Shown: positions 24,280 through 36,475, numbered from the stretch's first letter. The stretch: DNA of 64,000 nucleotides from an uncultured Roseateles sp. (GCA_946886855.1 CAMPJJ010000002.1:1-64000); one strand, 5' to 3'. The notes: generated from the letters alone by a model not told the origin. Program-made: numbers and translations.

Positions 24280-25401
24280 ATGGATTTCGATTTCACCGAA
24301 GACCAGAACTCGCTGCGCGATGCGGTGCGGCGCTATGTGGACAAGGACTACGGCTTCGACCAGCGCCGCGCGATCGTGAAGGCGGGCGGCTTCTCGCGCG
24401 AGGCGTGGAACGCGCTGGCGGGACTGGGCCTGACCGCGCTCGCGGTGCCCGAGGCCCACGGCGGCCTGGGCTTCGGCCCGGCCGAGGCGATGGTCGTGAT
24501 GGAGGAGCTGGGCCGCGGCCTGGTGATGGAGCCGTATGCGCAGGGCGGACTGGTCGCGCCGGCGGTGCTCGCTCATGCCGGCGATGAGGTGCAGGGCGAC
24601 TGGCTGCCGCGCATCGCGGGCGGCGATGCCCTGGTCGTGCTGGCGCATCAGGAGCGCAAGGCGCGTTACCGGCTTGACGTGTGCGACACGGTGGCGACCG
24701 CGGATCACCGGTTGACCGGTGCGAAGAGCGTCGTTCCCGCGGGCGATGCGGCCGACGCGTTCATCGTGCCGGCGTGCGCCGGCGGCGCCGGCGCGAACAT
24801 CGCGCTGTACCTCGTCTCGAAGGACGCGTCCGGCGTCGCGCTGCGCGGGTACGCGCTGCACGACGGCTCGCGCGCCGCGGAGCTCACGCTCCAGGACACG
24901 CCGGCCACGCTGCTGGTCGGCCCGGACAACGGCCTGGCCGTGCTGGAACACGCCGTCGACATCGCCATCGCCGCGCAGGCGGCCGAGGCGGTCGGCGCGA
25001 TGGACCGCTTCGTCGCGCTGACGGCGGACTACCTGAACACGCGCAAGCAGTTCGGCGTCGCGATCGCCAGCTTCCAGGCGCTGCGCCACCGCATGGCCGA
25101 CGTCAAGATGCAGCTGGAGCTGGCGCGCTCGATGAGCTACTTCGCCACGCTCAAGCTGAACGAGCCGGCGGAGGCGCGCCGCCGCGCGATCTCGCAGGCC
25201 AAGGTGCAGCTGGGCCAATCCATGCGTTTCGTCGGCCAGCAGTGCACGCAGCTGCACGGCGGCATCGGCGTGACGGACGAATACATCGGCAGTCACTACT
25301 TCAAGCGCCTGGCCGTCATGGAGATGCAGTACGGCGACTCGCTGCATCACCTCGGCGAGGTCAGCGCGCGCATGCAGGACACGGCCGGCGTGTTTGCGTG
25401 A
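24280..25401 (+). CDS. Acyl-CoA dehydrogenase (second of two)
   Basis: The 373-residue acyl-CoA dehydrogenase homologue begins MDFDFTEDQNSLRDAVRRY. The FAD-binding C-terminal region includes RKQFGVAIASFQALRHRMADV and QLHGGIGVTDEY. The middle domain is less conserved than in its partner. It is in the same transcript as the gene before it, with a GGAG ribosome binding site. Pairs of one ~390- and one ~375-residue dehydrogenase are known as alpha2beta2 enzymes in steroid or side-chain catabolism (FadE26/27 type), so a heterotetramer is a reasonable inference. Confidence 0.88.
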   Translation: MDFDFTEDQNSLRDAVRRYVDKDYGFDQRRAIVKAGGFSREAWNALAGLGLTALAVPEAHGGLGFGPAEAMVVMEELGRGLVMEPYAQGGLVAPAVLAHAGDEVQGDWLPRIAGGDALVVLAHQERKARYRLDVCDTVATADHRLTGAKSVVPAGDAADAFIVPACAGGAGANIALYLVSKDASGVALRGYALHDGSRAAELTLQDTPATLLVGPDNGLAVLEHAVDIAIAAQAAEAVGAMDRFVALTADYLNTRKQFGVAIASFQALRHRMADVKMQLELARSMSYFATLKLNEPAEARRRAISQAKVQLGQSMRFVGQQCTQLHGGIGVTDEYIGSHYFKRLAVMEMQYGDSLHHLGEVSARMQDTAGVFA

Positions 25402-25472
25402 GCGGCTGCGCCGAATGAAGCGGGCATAAACTGGGCGGAGCTCGCCGCCCCCCCGCGGCGAGGGAGCCCGCC

Positions 25473-26081
25473 ATGTCGCTTGCGACCGCCTCTTTCAGGC
25501 CCACGTCCTCGGCACCTGCCTCCTTGGTGCCGTCCTTTCTTGCGCCCTCCTCCCTGATCGTCGGCCTGCTGCTCGCGGCCGGCGTCGTGTCCGCCTCGGC
25601 CCAGGACTTCAAGCCCGGCTTGTGGGAGATCCGGCAGAAGCCCCAGCTCGATCCGCAGCGTCAGGCGCAGATGGAGCAGATGCAGAAGCAGATGGCGGCG
25701 CTGCCGCCCGAGCAGCGCAGGCAGATGGAATCCATGATGTCGCAGCACGGCGTCAGCATGAACTTCCAGGGCGGCGAGCTGACGCTGAAGTCCTGCGTCA
25801 CCAAGGAACAGGCCGACCGCGCCGCGATGCCGCGCACCGACGGCAAGTGCGAGCACGACAGCAAGCGCACCGGCGACACGATGCTGGTGAACTTCCGCTG
25901 CACCAACCCGGCATCGGAAGGGACCAACGAGATCACCTTCCTCGGCCCGGACCACTACAAGACCAAGAGCGAGATCCGCGCGCAGCGCGACGGCAAGACC
26001 GAGGTGATCCGCTCCACCGGCGAAGCCCGCTACCTGGGCAGCGACTGCGGCTCGCTGAAGCCGCAGGGCGCCAAGCCTTGA
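25473..26081 (+). CDS. DUF3617 family periplasmic protein
   Basis: The 202-residue exported protein has an atypically long N-region before its signal peptide core (LIVGLLLAAGVVSASAQ). The mature start FKPGLWEIRQKP is diagnostic of DUF3617. A Gln/Met-rich helix (MEQMQKQMAALPPEQRRQM) and two Cys pairs follow (SCVT..C, FRCT...DCG). The function of the family is unknown. Its stop codon overlaps a TTG that could start the next gene. Confidence 0.82.
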   Translation: MSLATASFRPTSSAPASLVPSFLAPSSLIVGLLLAAGVVSASAQDFKPGLWEIRQKPQLDPQRQAQMEQMQKQMAALPPEQRRQMESMMSQHGVSMNFQGGELTLKSCVTKEQADRAAMPRTDGKCEHDSKRTGDTMLVNFRCTNPASEGTNEITFLGPDHYKTKSEIRAQRDGKTEVIRSTGEARYLGSDCGSLKPQGAKP

Positions 26082-26149
26082 GCGACGCGCCGATCAGCGC
26101 CTTGGCCGGCACACCCCGCGCGGTCGACGGCGCCTCGGGTCCTGCACGC

Positions 26150-27109
26150 ATGGACGTGGGGGCCCTCTGCGATGTCGCCGGCCTGAAGGTCGGGCACTTC
26201 ACGCACCCCGCCGTAGCCACCGGTTGCAGCGTCGTGTTGTGCGAGAACGGCGCGACCGCCGGTGTCGACGTGCGCGGTGCCGCACCCGGCACGCGCGACC
26301 TGGACCTCCTGCGTCCCGAGAACACGGTCCAGCAGGTCCACGCGATCCTGCTGACCGGCGGCAGCGCGTTCGGACTTGCGGCCGCGGACGGCGTGATGCG
26401 CTGGCTGGCCGAGCGCGGTCATGGCTTCCCCGTCGGCCAGGTGCGCGTGCCCATCGTGCCGGCGGCGGTGCTCTTCGACCTGTGGCTGCACGACGCGTCG
26501 ACCGCGCCCGACGCGGCGGCCGGCCGCGCGGCTTGCGAAGCAGCTTGCAAAGCGGCCTCGGCCGGGGAGCGCTCGCGCGGACGCGTCGGCGCCGGCACGG
26601 GCGCGACGGTGGGCAAGCTGCTGGGCGTCGAGCACGCCATGCCGGGCGGGCTGGGCATGGCCTCGGTCCGCATCGGCGGCGTCACCCTGTCGGCGATGGT
26701 GGCGGTGAACGCGGTGGGCGACGTGGTCGATCCGCATGGCGGCGAGGTGCTGGCCGGGTCGCGCGGCGCCGACGGCCGGCCGCGCTCGACGGTCCAGGCG
26801 CTGCTCGACGGTGAGCGCCCCGGCGGCGCGCTGCAGGGCAGCGCCACGACGATCGGCGTCATCGCGACCGACGCGCGGCTGACGAAGGCGCAGGCCACCA
26901 AGCTCGCGCAGATCGCGCACGACGGCCTGGCGCGCGCGATCCATCCCGTCCACACGGTGATGGACGGGGACGTGATGTTCGCGCTCGCCACCGGCGCCGC
27001 GGACGTCGACGGCGACATGACGCTGCTGGGCGCGGTCGCGGCGGAGGTGGTGGCGCGGGCGATCGTCGACGCGGTCGCGGCGTCGCAGACGACCGCAGCC
27101 ACCGATTAG
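26150..27109 (+). CDS. P1 (S58) family peptidase, DmpA/NylC-like
   Basis: The 319-residue member of the DmpA aminopeptidase family, an Ntn-like alpha/beta hydrolase that self-processes. Landmarks are LCDVAGLKVGHFTHP at the start, ILLTGGSAFGLAAADGVMRWL, VGAGTGATVGKLLG and AMVAVNAVGDVVDPHGG. The last two sit where the nucleophile and oxyanion region lie in this family, but the processing site cannot be fixed by eye. The ATG chosen fits the conserved start although its ribosome binding site is poor. A TTG at 26078 overlapping the DUF3617 stop is an alternative. Its stop overlaps that of the leftward PTP-like gene. Confidence 0.85.
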   Translation: MDVGALCDVAGLKVGHFTHPAVATGCSVVLCENGATAGVDVRGAAPGTRDLDLLRPENTVQQVHAILLTGGSAFGLAAADGVMRWLAERGHGFPVGQVRVPIVPAAVLFDLWLHDASTAPDAAAGRAACEAACKAASAGERSRGRVGAGTGATVGKLLGVEHAMPGGLGMASVRIGGVTLSAMVAVNAVGDVVDPHGGEVLAGSRGADGRPRSTVQALLDGERPGGALQGSATTIGVIATDARLTKAQATKLAQIAHDGLARAIHPVHTVMDGDVMFALATGAADVDGDMTLLGAVAAEVVARAIVDAVAASQTTAATD

Positions 27110-28299
27110 GCGTCCACGTCGCTGCCCGGCTTGGTGGGCACGGTCGTTCCGTCGCTGACGTGGGCGACGGTGTCGAACACGACGCGCCGCGCAGGTGCGC
27201 TCTGCGCCGTCGGATCGCGCGCTTCCGTCCCTCGCAGCGCGGACCGCAACGGCGCCCCAAGGCTCGGGACCGGGCGGGATGGCGCCATGGGCGACGGCGT
27301 GGCGACACGCCTGGATGCGCTCCGCCGTTCTTCCATCAGCAGGCCGCAGAAGGCCATCAGCGAGGTCACATGACCCTGGGTGAACAGGGCGTGGCTGCGA
27401 TCGCTTCGCACCTTGGCGCATTCTTCGAACACGGCATCCGCCAGCCCGCCCGGCCGCAAGCCACCCGACTGGAAGCGCTCCAACAGCTGATGGGCCGCCG
27501 CGAACACCGCGCCCCGGTGATCCCCTTGCGGACATTGGAAGGCGATCTTGCCCGGGCGTCCCTCCGCGCACCCCTCCGCATGCAGATGGCGCGCGGTGTT
27601 CAACAGGAGTCGCGGCGAGATCTCGTGCCTGTCGTCCACGGGCACGCGAATCCAGGACAAGGTCTGAGGACGGCCGATCTCCTGCTCCTCGTGCGACCGC
27701 TCGATCGACATCTCGCACTGCGTCGCCTGTCCGCCGATGTCTCGCAGCTTGCGCTCGAGGACACGTCCAGGGCCTTGCGACTGCGGATCGAACCGGACCT
27801 GCCAATTCGAGCGAGAAGTGAACGGCTTGCGGGCCTGCATGCAGGCGGCGCCCGCAGACCGGCCCTCCCCGAGATCCAGGACCATCTTCACATCGTGCCG
27901 ATCGCAGATGTCTGCCCATGCGAAGACTTCGGACGTCCCCGGTGTCGACATGAGCAGGTGGCCGTTCTGCAGCTGGTTGGCGTGCAACTGGGGCACCAGC
28001 TTGTCCGGCACCAGCGCCGGATCCAGCAAGGTCGCCGGGTTCACCGGCAGTTGGGGCGCCGCTGCCGCGCAGCGGGGCGGCCTGATCTCCTTCGCCGCCA
28101 GACCGGCCTGGGTCGAATGGGCGTCCAGGCGCCGCGTGATCTCGATGGCGCTCGCGGCCTGCGCCCACCAGGCCGACCTGTCCGCCTTGGACATGTCGCC
28201 CGGGAAACCGGGGGCCGCCCGGGCGGGCGTCTCCGCGCCTCGGGTCGACGACGAGTCCGAGCGGAACAGGCGACTCAGAAGATGGAGGTGGGGGCTCAT
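27106..28299 (-). CDS. Protein-tyrosine-phosphatase-like protein A (candidate secreted effector)
   Basis: The 397-residue protein starts with a Ser/Arg/Ala-rich ~60-residue region without a signal peptide, then shows a PTP-like fold. LLMSTPGTSEVFAWADICD (~115-133) and KMVLDL match the YIA.Q.P..T..FW..v....IVML segment. WIRVPVDD (~216-223) fits a WPD loop. FQCPQGDHRG supplies CX5R (Cys256, Arg262). RSDRSHALFTQGHVTSLMAF fits the helix after the loop. Gln replaces the usual His before the cysteine. The C-terminal 70 residues are low-complexity. GAAGGA precedes the ATG. PTP-fold type III effectors (YopH, SptP, HopAO1) have similar layouts; secretion is inferred. Confidence 0.65.
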   Translation of the reverse strand: MSPHLHLLSRLFRSDSSSTRGAETPARAAPGFPGDMSKADRSAWWAQAASAIEITRRLDAHSTQAGLAAKEIRPPRCAAAAPQLPVNPATLLDPALVPDKLVPQLHANQLQNGHLLMSTPGTSEVFAWADICDRHDVKMVLDLGEGRSAGAACMQARKPFTSRSNWQVRFDPQSQGPGRVLERKLRDIGGQATQCEMSIERSHEEQEIGRPQTLSWIRVPVDDRHEISPRLLLNTARHLHAEGCAEGRPGKIAFQCPQGDHRGAVFAAAHQLLERFQSGGLRPGGLADAVFEECAKVRSDRSHALFTQGHVTSLMAFCGLLMEERRSASRRVATPSPMAPSRPVPSLGAPLRSALRGTEARDPTAQSAPARRVVFDTVAHVSDGTTVPTKPGSDVDA

Positions 28300-28408
28300 G
28301 GCAGTCCTTCGTGTGCGATGGCACTGGGTGTCGGCGGACCGCCTCGGCTGCGCTCCCATCGTGCGACAAGTTGACGGAATCGGCCTTCCATCGAACGACA
28401 ATGCCCCC

Positions 28409-29164
28409 ATGACGCAAAAGAATTCCGCCAAGCCGGTCGCCATCGCCCAGATCCTCTTCAGCCAGGGCTTCGGCACGCGCCGGCATTGCGCCGCGCTGCT
28501 GCGGCACGGGCTGGTGTCGATCGGCGGCACGGTCGTCGAGGATCCCGATCAGACCTTCCTCACCGCCGGCCTGGTCTTCGAGGTGGAAGGCCAGACCTGG
28601 CCCTTCCACGAGAAGGCGCTGATCCTGATGCACAAGCCGGCCGGTTACGAGTGCTCGCGCAAGCCGAGCCACCATCCGAGCGTGTTCTCGCTGCTGCCCG
28701 AGCCGGTGCGCAACCGCGACATCCAGCCGGTCGGCCGCCTCGACGAGGACACCACCGGCCTGCTGCTGCTGACCGACGACGGCCCGCTGCAGCACAAGCT
28801 GACCAGCCCGAAGTACCACGTGCCCAAGCTCTACCAGGCGGTCTGCAAGGCCGAGGTGGACGACGCGCAGCTGCGCAAGCTCGTGGCGGGCGTGCTGCTC
28901 GAGGAGCGCAATCCGAAGCTGGCCGAGGAGCCGGTGCAAGCCGTCTCCGCCGAGCGTCTGCCCGACGGCCGGCTGCAGATGGCCCTCACCGAAGGCCGCT
29001 ACCACCAGGCCAAGCGCATGGTGGCGGCGGTCGGCAACCGGGTGCTGAGCCTGCACCGGCAGCGCATCGGCGCGCTGGAACTCCCGGCCGAGCTCAAGGA
29101 AGGCGGCTGGATGTGGCTGGACGACGCTCAGCGGGAGCTGGCGATGTCGGCGCCGGGCGACTGA
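28409..29164 (+). CDS. Pseudouridine synthase, RsuA/RluB family
   Basis: The 251-residue protein makes pseudouridine in rRNA, most likely U516 of 16S rRNA if it is RsuA proper. An S4-like start (IAQILFSQGFGTRRHCAALL) is followed by MHKPAGYECSR, the catalytic-Asp motif GRLDEDTTGLLLLTDDG and GRYHQAKRMVAAVGN. It is a single rightward gene between two leftward PTP-like genes, with its promoter in the short divergent gap before it. The next upstream in-frame methionine lacks homology, so this ATG was chosen. Confidence 0.9.
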   Translation: MTQKNSAKPVAIAQILFSQGFGTRRHCAALLRHGLVSIGGTVVEDPDQTFLTAGLVFEVEGQTWPFHEKALILMHKPAGYECSRKPSHHPSVFSLLPEPVRNRDIQPVGRLDEDTTGLLLLTDDGPLQHKLTSPKYHVPKLYQAVCKAEVDDAQLRKLVAGVLLEERNPKLAEEPVQAVSAERLPDGRLQMALTEGRYHQAKRMVAAVGNRVLSLHRQRIGALELPAELKEGGWMWLDDAQRELAMSAPGD

Positions 29165-29167
29165 GGG

Positions 29168-30178
29168 TCAGGCCTTGTCTTGGTCCAAGTCGCGCAATGC
29201 TGCTTCAATCTCACGCTGAAACTGCTGCCTGGTTTCGCGCGGCGCGACGAACTCGCCGCCGCTCGCGGCTGGGAGGTCGGCCTCCACCGTGCGCCGATCG
29301 ATGACGAGGTGGGCGAACTGACGGAGACTTTCCAGGATGTCCGGGCGTGTGGAGAAAAGGTCCGGACTCCTGCGCGAGCGCAGCAAGGCGCAGGCGCCCA
29401 CCACGTGGTCGTCGACGTCTCGGGCGGACAGCCTGGTGCGATCGTTGCTGCGGAAGATGGCATTGGCCGCCGCGAAGGCACCCGCGAGATCGCCGCCGTT
29501 GCGATCCATGAAGACGACTTTCGCACCGTCCTGCTGCTCGGGCGGTCTGGCCCGTTCCCGCGCCTGGATATGCACGCAGGCCGCCAGCAGCACGCCGGGA
29601 TCGATCTTCTCGCCGTCCTTCAACGGCATCCGGCTCCAGCCCAATTGCTGGGATCGCGTCGTCCCCGACTGCTTCAGATCCAGCAGCACTTCCTGATGGA
29701 AAGCCTGATTTCCGAGTGCATCCGCCTTGGTCAGACCGCCCGGTCGGAGATGAACGCTCTTTTGACTGCTTCCAATCTCTTCGCCCCACGGCCTCATGCC
29801 TCCCCCGGCAAGGCCACTGGCCAGGTTCTCCGTGGTGAGGTCGATGACCTCGGTGACATGGTGATTCACACACGCCTCGACAACCGCTGCCGCGTCGTAA
29901 TGGCTCTGGGGCGCGGCCATCACCACCGCACCGGTGGCCACGGTGTTGGCGTCCAGCGGTCGCGCAGTGTTTCCCGGACCGCCCGCATGAATGAGCGAAT
30001 CCAGATTGACGGGCAAGGCATCGGCTTCCCTGCCAACGACTTCCCAGGGACGCTTGAAATCTCGGGTGTTCTCATCAAGTTGCGCCAGGAGGCGCTGCCC
30101 CGACCCGGGCGCGATGGCGCCTGCCTGCGCACCCGCCGGAGCTGAAAATGCCGCCCGAATGGAGGAAAGAAGATTCAT
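29168..30178 (-). CDS. Protein-tyrosine-phosphatase-like protein B, catalytic loop degenerate
   Basis: The 336-residue protein is related to the gene at 27106. Shared segments are VVMAAP...YDAAAVVEAC...VTEVIDL (IA.Q.P/IVML region), LGWSRMPLKDGEKIDPGVLL (WPD region) and LLRSRRSPDLFSTRPDILES (post-loop helix). At the expected catalytic loop, VFMDRNGGDLAG has Asp225 for Cys and Leu231 for Arg, so it should not be a phosphatase. The start at 30178 (MNLLSSIRAAFS) has AGGT before it and resembles the start of protein A. ATGs at 30286 and 30232 are alternatives. It may be a substrate-trapping pseudophosphatase or effector; no signal peptide is seen. Confidence 0.6.
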   Translation of the reverse strand: MNLLSSIRAAFSAPAGAQAGAIAPGSGQRLLAQLDENTRDFKRPWEVVGREADALPVNLDSLIHAGGPGNTARPLDANTVATGAVVMAAPQSHYDAAAVVEACVNHHVTEVIDLTTENLASGLAGGGMRPWGEEIGSSQKSVHLRPGGLTKADALGNQAFHQEVLLDLKQSGTTRSQQLGWSRMPLKDGEKIDPGVLLAACVHIQARERARPPEQQDGAKVVFMDRNGGDLAGAFAAANAIFRSNDRTRLSARDVDDHVVGACALLRSRRSPDLFSTRPDILESLRQFAHLVIDRRTVEADLPAASGGEFVAPRETRQQFQREIEAALRDLDQDKA

Positions 30179-30436
30179 GGTGACCTGCCGCATGACGAAC
30201 TGTGGAGTTCCGTTGGTGCGGCTGTCCCACGACATCGGTCGGGTGGTCGTCTGCAATCCTTGATGGATGTCAAACGACGCCGCCATTCATCCGCCGTGCG
30301 ATCAGACGTCACACCAGGGAAGTCCCCGAGACGGCGCGTCATCTTCCTTCGGTAGAAACGCGCCATCGAAGCGCCGCCCCAGAGCGGCGACCTCAGCCAG
30401 GAGGCGCATCGGTCGGAACCTCGCCGGCCATGTCGT

Positions 30437-32284
<1,848 letters not shown>

Positions 32285-32334
32285 TCTTCTCGGTTCGCGG
32301 CGCCACCGCGCGCGGCGGCTGATAATCCCCGCCC

Positions 32335-33447
32335 ATGCAGGTTTTCCGCGGCTTCCACCATCCCGGCATCGCGGCGCAGTGCGCGCTGACGATCGGCAAC
32401 TTCGACGGCGTCCATCGCGGCCACCAGGCCATGCTGGCGCTGCTGCTGTCGGAGGCCCGCCACCGCGGCCTGCCGACCTGCGTCCTCACCTTCGAGCCGC
32501 ACCCGCGCGACTTCTTCGCGCACAAGCTCGGCAAGCCCGAACTGGCCCCGGCGCGCATCGCCACGCTGCGCGACAAGCTCCAGGAGCTGGCGCGCTGTGG
32601 CATCGACCAGGTCGTGGTGCTGCGCTTCGACGAGGCGCTGGCCTCGCTGCCGGCGCAGGACTTCATCCAGCGGGTGCTGGTGGACGGCCTGGGCGCGAGG
32701 TACGCGCTCGTCGGCGACGACTTCCGCTTCGGCGCCAAGCGCCAGGGTGACTACGCGACGCTGGACGCCGCCGGACAGCGCCTGGGCTTCGACGTCGCGC
32801 GGATGATGAGCTACGAGGTGCACGGGCTGCGGGTGTCGAGCTCCGCCGTGCGCGAGGCCTTGGCCGCCGGCGACATGGCCGGCGCGGCGCGGCTGCTCGG
32901 GCGGCCCTACGCGATTTCCGGCCATGTGATCCACGGCCAGAAGCTGGGACGGCAACTGGCCGAGACCGCGCCCGGCAAACGCGACGGCTTCCGGACGCTG
33001 AACCTGAGGTTCGACCACGACAAGCCGGCCGCGCACGGGATCTTCGCGGTCCGCGTGCATGGTCTGGACGGCCTCGACCACTTCGACGGCTTCGAGGGCA
33101 TGGCGGGCATCGAGGGCCAGCCCCCCGGCGCCGGCGCGCTCGTGCTGGACGGCGTCGCCTCGCTGGGCGTGCGGCCGACGGTCGAGGACGCCGGCCGCGT
33201 GCTGCTGGAGGTCCACGCGCTGGACTGGCCGGCGGCGCTGGCCGCCCGCCTGGGCCCGGGCGAGGCCTACGGTAAACTCGTGCGCGTGGAACTCCTGCAC
33301 AAACTGCGCGACGAAGCCCGTTTCGACGGCCTGGACGCCCTGACCGCCGCGATCCGCGAGGACGTCCGCCAGGCACGTGCCTACTTCGCCGAACCGGCGA
33401 CCACCCACGCCGCCGTCCGCCGCCAGACCACGCGCGACCGAATTTGA
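32335..33447 (+). CDS. ribF: Bifunctional riboflavin kinase / FAD synthetase
   Basis: The 370-residue RibF phosphorylates riboflavin to FMN and adenylates it to FAD. The N-terminal nucleotidyltransferase opens with [17 protein letters not shown]. The C-terminal flavokinase begins around residue 185 ([20 protein letters not shown]). The usual PT[AL]N metal/nucleotide motif is RTLN here, preceded by an ~8-residue insert (AETAPGKRD). It lies upstream of ileS as in many proteobacteria. Confidence 0.93.
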   Translation: MQVFRGFHHPGIAAQCALTIGNFDGVHRGHQAMLALLLSEARHRGLPTCVLTFEPHPRDFFAHKLGKPELAPARIATLRDKLQELARCGIDQVVVLRFDEALASLPAQDFIQRVLVDGLGARYALVGDDFRFGAKRQGDYATLDAAGQRLGFDVARMMSYEVHGLRVSSSAVREALAAGDMAGAARLLGRPYAISGHVIHGQKLGRQLAETAPGKRDGFRTLNLRFDHDKPAAHGIFAVRVHGLDGLDHFDGFEGMAGIEGQPPGAGALVLDGVASLGVRPTVEDAGRVLLEVHALDWPAALAARLGPGEAYGKLVRVELLHKLRDEARFDGLDALTAAIREDVRQARAYFAEPATTHAAVRRQTTRDRI

Positions 33448-33595
33448 AGGGCTGAGCACCCGACTGCTCATCTCGATCGCTCATCTCGACCGCTCAGCCG
33501 GCGCGCGGCCCAGCTTCCCCAGCCCCCTGCCCAGCGCGCCACCCCCTCTTCCCTCGCGGCCCACGCCCCCGGCCGCTCCTTCGATTGCCGCCGCC

Positions 33596-36475
33596 ATGAC
33601 CGACGCCTCCAAGCCCGACGCCCCCCTCGACGCGACAGCGGAAGCGAAAGCCGACTACCGCTCGACGCTCAACCTGCCCGACACCCCGTTCCCCATGCGC
33701 GGCGACCTGCCCAAGCGCGAGCCGGGCTGGGTGAAGGAATGGGAAGACCAGGGCCTCTACCAGCGCCTGCGCGTGGCGCGCCAGGGCCGCCCGAAGTTCG
33801 TGCTGCACGACGGCCCGCCCTACGCCAACGGCCAGATCCACATGGGTCACGCGGTCAACAAGATCCTGAAGGACATGATCGTCAAGGCGCGCCAGCTGGA
33901 AGGCTTCGACGCCGCCTACATCCCGGGCTGGGACTGCCACGGCCTGCCGATCGAGAACCAGATCGAGAAGACCTTCGGACGCGGCCTGCCGCGCGACGAG
34001 GTGCAGGCCAAGAGCCGCGCCTACGCCACCGAGCAGATCGACCAGCAGCGCAGCGACTTCAAGCGCCTGGGCGTGCTCGGCGACTGGGACCATCCGTACC
34101 GGACGATGGACTTCAAGAACGAGGCGGGTGAGCTGCGCGTGCTCAAGCGCCTGTTCGAGCGCGGTTTCGTCTACCGCGGCCTGAAGCCGGTGTACTGGTG
34201 CTTCGACTGCGGTTCCTCGCTGGCCGAATTCGAGATCGAGTACGCCGACAAGGACTCCCCGGCCGTCGACGTCGCCTTCCTGAGCGCCGAGCCGGAGAAG
34301 CTCGCCGCCGCCTTCGGCGTGCCGAAGCTGGACAAGGACGCGTTCACCGTCATCTGGACGACGACGCCCTGGACCCTCCCCGCCAACCAGGCGCTGAACC
34401 TGAATCCGGAGCTGCCGTACGCGCTGGTCGACACCGAGCGCGGCTACTTCGTCGTGGCCGAGGCGCTGGTCGAGAAGTGCCTGGCCCGTTGGGGCATCGA
34501 GGGCAAGGCCGTCGCCGTCACGCCGGGCAAATCGCTGGAGCTGCTGAAGTTCAAGCATCCGCTCGCCCACGTGCATCCGGGCTTCGACCGCGAAAGCCCC
34601 GTGTACCTGGCCGACTACGCCACGGCCGACGACGGCACCGGCGTGGTCCATTCGGCGCCGGCCTACGGCGTGGACGACTTCAACTCGTGCATCGCGCACG
34701 GCCTGGCGTTCAAGGACATCCTGAACCCGGTGCAGGGCAACGGCGTCTACGAGGCCGAGCTGCCGCTGTTCGGCGGCCAGCACATCTGGAAGGCCAACCC
34801 GGTGATCGCCGCGGCGCTGCAGGACGCCGGCCGCCTGATGGCGCACAGCAAGATCCGCCACAGCTACCCGCACTGCTGGCGCCACAAGTCGCCGGTGATC
34901 TACCGCGCGGCCGCGCAGTGGTTCGTCCGCATGGACGAGGGCGACGGCGTGTTCACCGTGGACAAGGCCGACAAGACCCTGCGCCAGCTGGCGCTGGACG
35001 CGATCGAGCAGACCAGCTTCTACCCCGAGAACGGCAAGACGCGCCTGCACGACATGATCGCCGGCCGGCCCGACTGGTGCATCTCGCGCCAGCGCAGCTG
35101 GGGCGTGCCGCTGCCGATCTTCCTGCACAAGGACAGCGGGCAGCCGCATCCGAAGACGCTCGAGTTCATCGAGCGCGCCGCGCAGCTCGTCGAGGCCGGC
35201 GGCGTCGAGGCCTGGTCCAAGCTGGATCCGGCCGAGTGGCTGGGCGCGGAGGCGGAACAGTATTCGAAGGGCCAGGACATCCTGGACGTGTGGTTCGACT
35301 CGGGCTCCACCTTCCAGCACGTGCTCAAGGGCTCGCACGCCGGCGCGGCGCACGAGACCGGCCCGGAGGCCGACCTCTACCTCGAGGGCCATGACCAGCA
35401 TCGCGGCTGGTTCCATTCCTCGCTGCTGATCTCCTGCGCGATCAACGGCCGCGCACCCTATCGCGGCCTGCTGACCCACGGCTTCACCGTGGACAGCAAG
35501 GGCCGCAAGATGAGCAAGTCGCTGGGCAACGGCGTGGACCCGCAGGAGACCAGCAAGAAGCTGGGGGCCGAGATCATCCGGCTGTGGGTGGCGGCGTCCG
35601 ACTATTCGGGCGACATCGCCGGCGACGAGAAGATCCTGGCGCGCGTCGTGGACGGCTATCGCCGCATCCGCAACACGCTGCGCTTCCTGCTGGCCAACAC
35701 CTCGGACTTCGACGCCGCGACGGACGCCGTGCCGCTGGACCAGTTGCTGGAGGCCGACCGCTACGCGCTGGCCCGCGCCGCCCAGTTCCAGGAGGAGATC
35801 CTGGCGCACTACCAGCGCTACGAGTTCCACCCGGTCGTGGCCAAGCTGCAGGTGTACTGCTCGGAGGACCTGGGCGCCTTCTACCTGGACGTGCTGAAGG
35901 ACCGCCTGTACACGAGCGCGCCGAAGTCGACGGCCCGTCGCTCGGCGCAGACGGCGCTGTGGCACATCACGCACGCGATGCTGCGCTGGATGGCGCCGTT
36001 CCTCAGCTTCACCGCCGAAGAGGCGTGGAAGGTCTTCGCGGGCAAGCAGGCCGGCGACACCATCTTCACCGAGACCTACTGGTCGGTCGGCATTGCGCAC
36101 GACGACGGCCTCATCGCCAAGTGGAACCGCATCCACGAGATCCGCGACGCGGTGAACAAGGCGATCGAGGAAGTCCGCAGCACCGGCGCGATCGGCTCGT
36201 CGCTGCAGGCCGAGGTCGCGCTGGGCGTGAACGCCGAGGACCTCGCCCTGCTGGACAGCCTGGGCGACGACCTGAAGTTCGTGCTGATCACGTCCGCGGC
36301 GAGCGTGGCGCTGGCCGGCGGGCTGAGCATCACCGTGACGCCGTCGACGCATCAGAAGTGCGAGCGCTGCTGGCACTACCGCGCGGACGTCGGCGTCAAT
36401 CCGGCACACCCGACGATCTGCGGGCGCTGCGAGAGCAATCTCTACGGCGACGGCGAGGCGCGGGCCATCGCCTGA
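33596..36475 (+). CDS. ileS: Isoleucyl-tRNA synthetase
   Basis: The 959-residue class I synthetase charges tRNA-Ile. The HIGH motif appears as HMGH ([15 protein letters not shown], ~residue 80). [18 protein letters not shown] marks the editing domain, [10 protein letters not shown] is the KMSKS loop, and a C-terminal zinc ribbon reads [12 protein letters not shown]...CGRC. The start was chosen at the ATG 18 codons before the conserved [14 protein letters not shown]. Its 3' end overlaps the convergent protease gene by 34 bases. The usual next gene, lspA, lies 7.6 kb downstream. Confidence 0.95.
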   Translation: MTDASKPDAPLDATAEAKADYRSTLNLPDTPFPMRGDLPKREPGWVKEWEDQGLYQRLRVARQGRPKFVLHDGPPYANGQIHMGHAVNKILKDMIVKARQLEGFDAAYIPGWDCHGLPIENQIEKTFGRGLPRDEVQAKSRAYATEQIDQQRSDFKRLGVLGDWDHPYRTMDFKNEAGELRVLKRLFERGFVYRGLKPVYWCFDCGSSLAEFEIEYADKDSPAVDVAFLSAEPEKLAAAFGVPKLDKDAFTVIWTTTPWTLPANQALNLNPELPYALVDTERGYFVVAEALVEKCLARWGIEGKAVAVTPGKSLELLKFKHPLAHVHPGFDRESPVYLADYATADDGTGVVHSAPAYGVDDFNSCIAHGLAFKDILNPVQGNGVYEAELPLFGGQHIWKANPVIAAALQDAGRLMAHSKIRHSYPHCWRHKSPVIYRAAAQWFVRMDEGDGVFTVDKADKTLRQLALDAIEQTSFYPENGKTRLHDMIAGRPDWCISRQRSWGVPLPIFLHKDSGQPHPKTLEFIERAAQLVEAGGVEAWSKLDPAEWLGAEAEQYSKGQDILDVWFDSGSTFQHVLKGSHAGAAHETGPEADLYLEGHDQHRGWFHSSLLISCAINGRAPYRGLLTHGFTVDSKGRKMSKSLGNGVDPQETSKKLGAEIIRLWVAASDYSGDIAGDEKILARVVDGYRRIRNTLRFLLANTSDFDAATDAVPLDQLLEADRYALARAAQFQEEILAHYQRYEFHPVVAKLQVYCSEDLGAFYLDVLKDRLYTSAPKSTARRSAQTALWHITHAMLRWMAPFLSFTAEEAWKVFAGKQAGDTIFTETYWSVGIAHDDGLIAKWNRIHEIRDAVNKAIEEVRSTGAIGSSLQAEVALGVNAEDLALLDSLGDDLKFVLITSAASVALAGGLSITVTPSTHQKCERCWHYRADVGVNPAHPTICGRCESNLYGDGEARAIA

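Noticed and set aside
28300..28408. PIP box for PTP-like protein A
   Set aside because: A single TTCG is present on the minus strand and no second TTCG at 16-base spacing; the next similar sequence (TTCC) is at the wrong distance. The same search before protein B was also negative.
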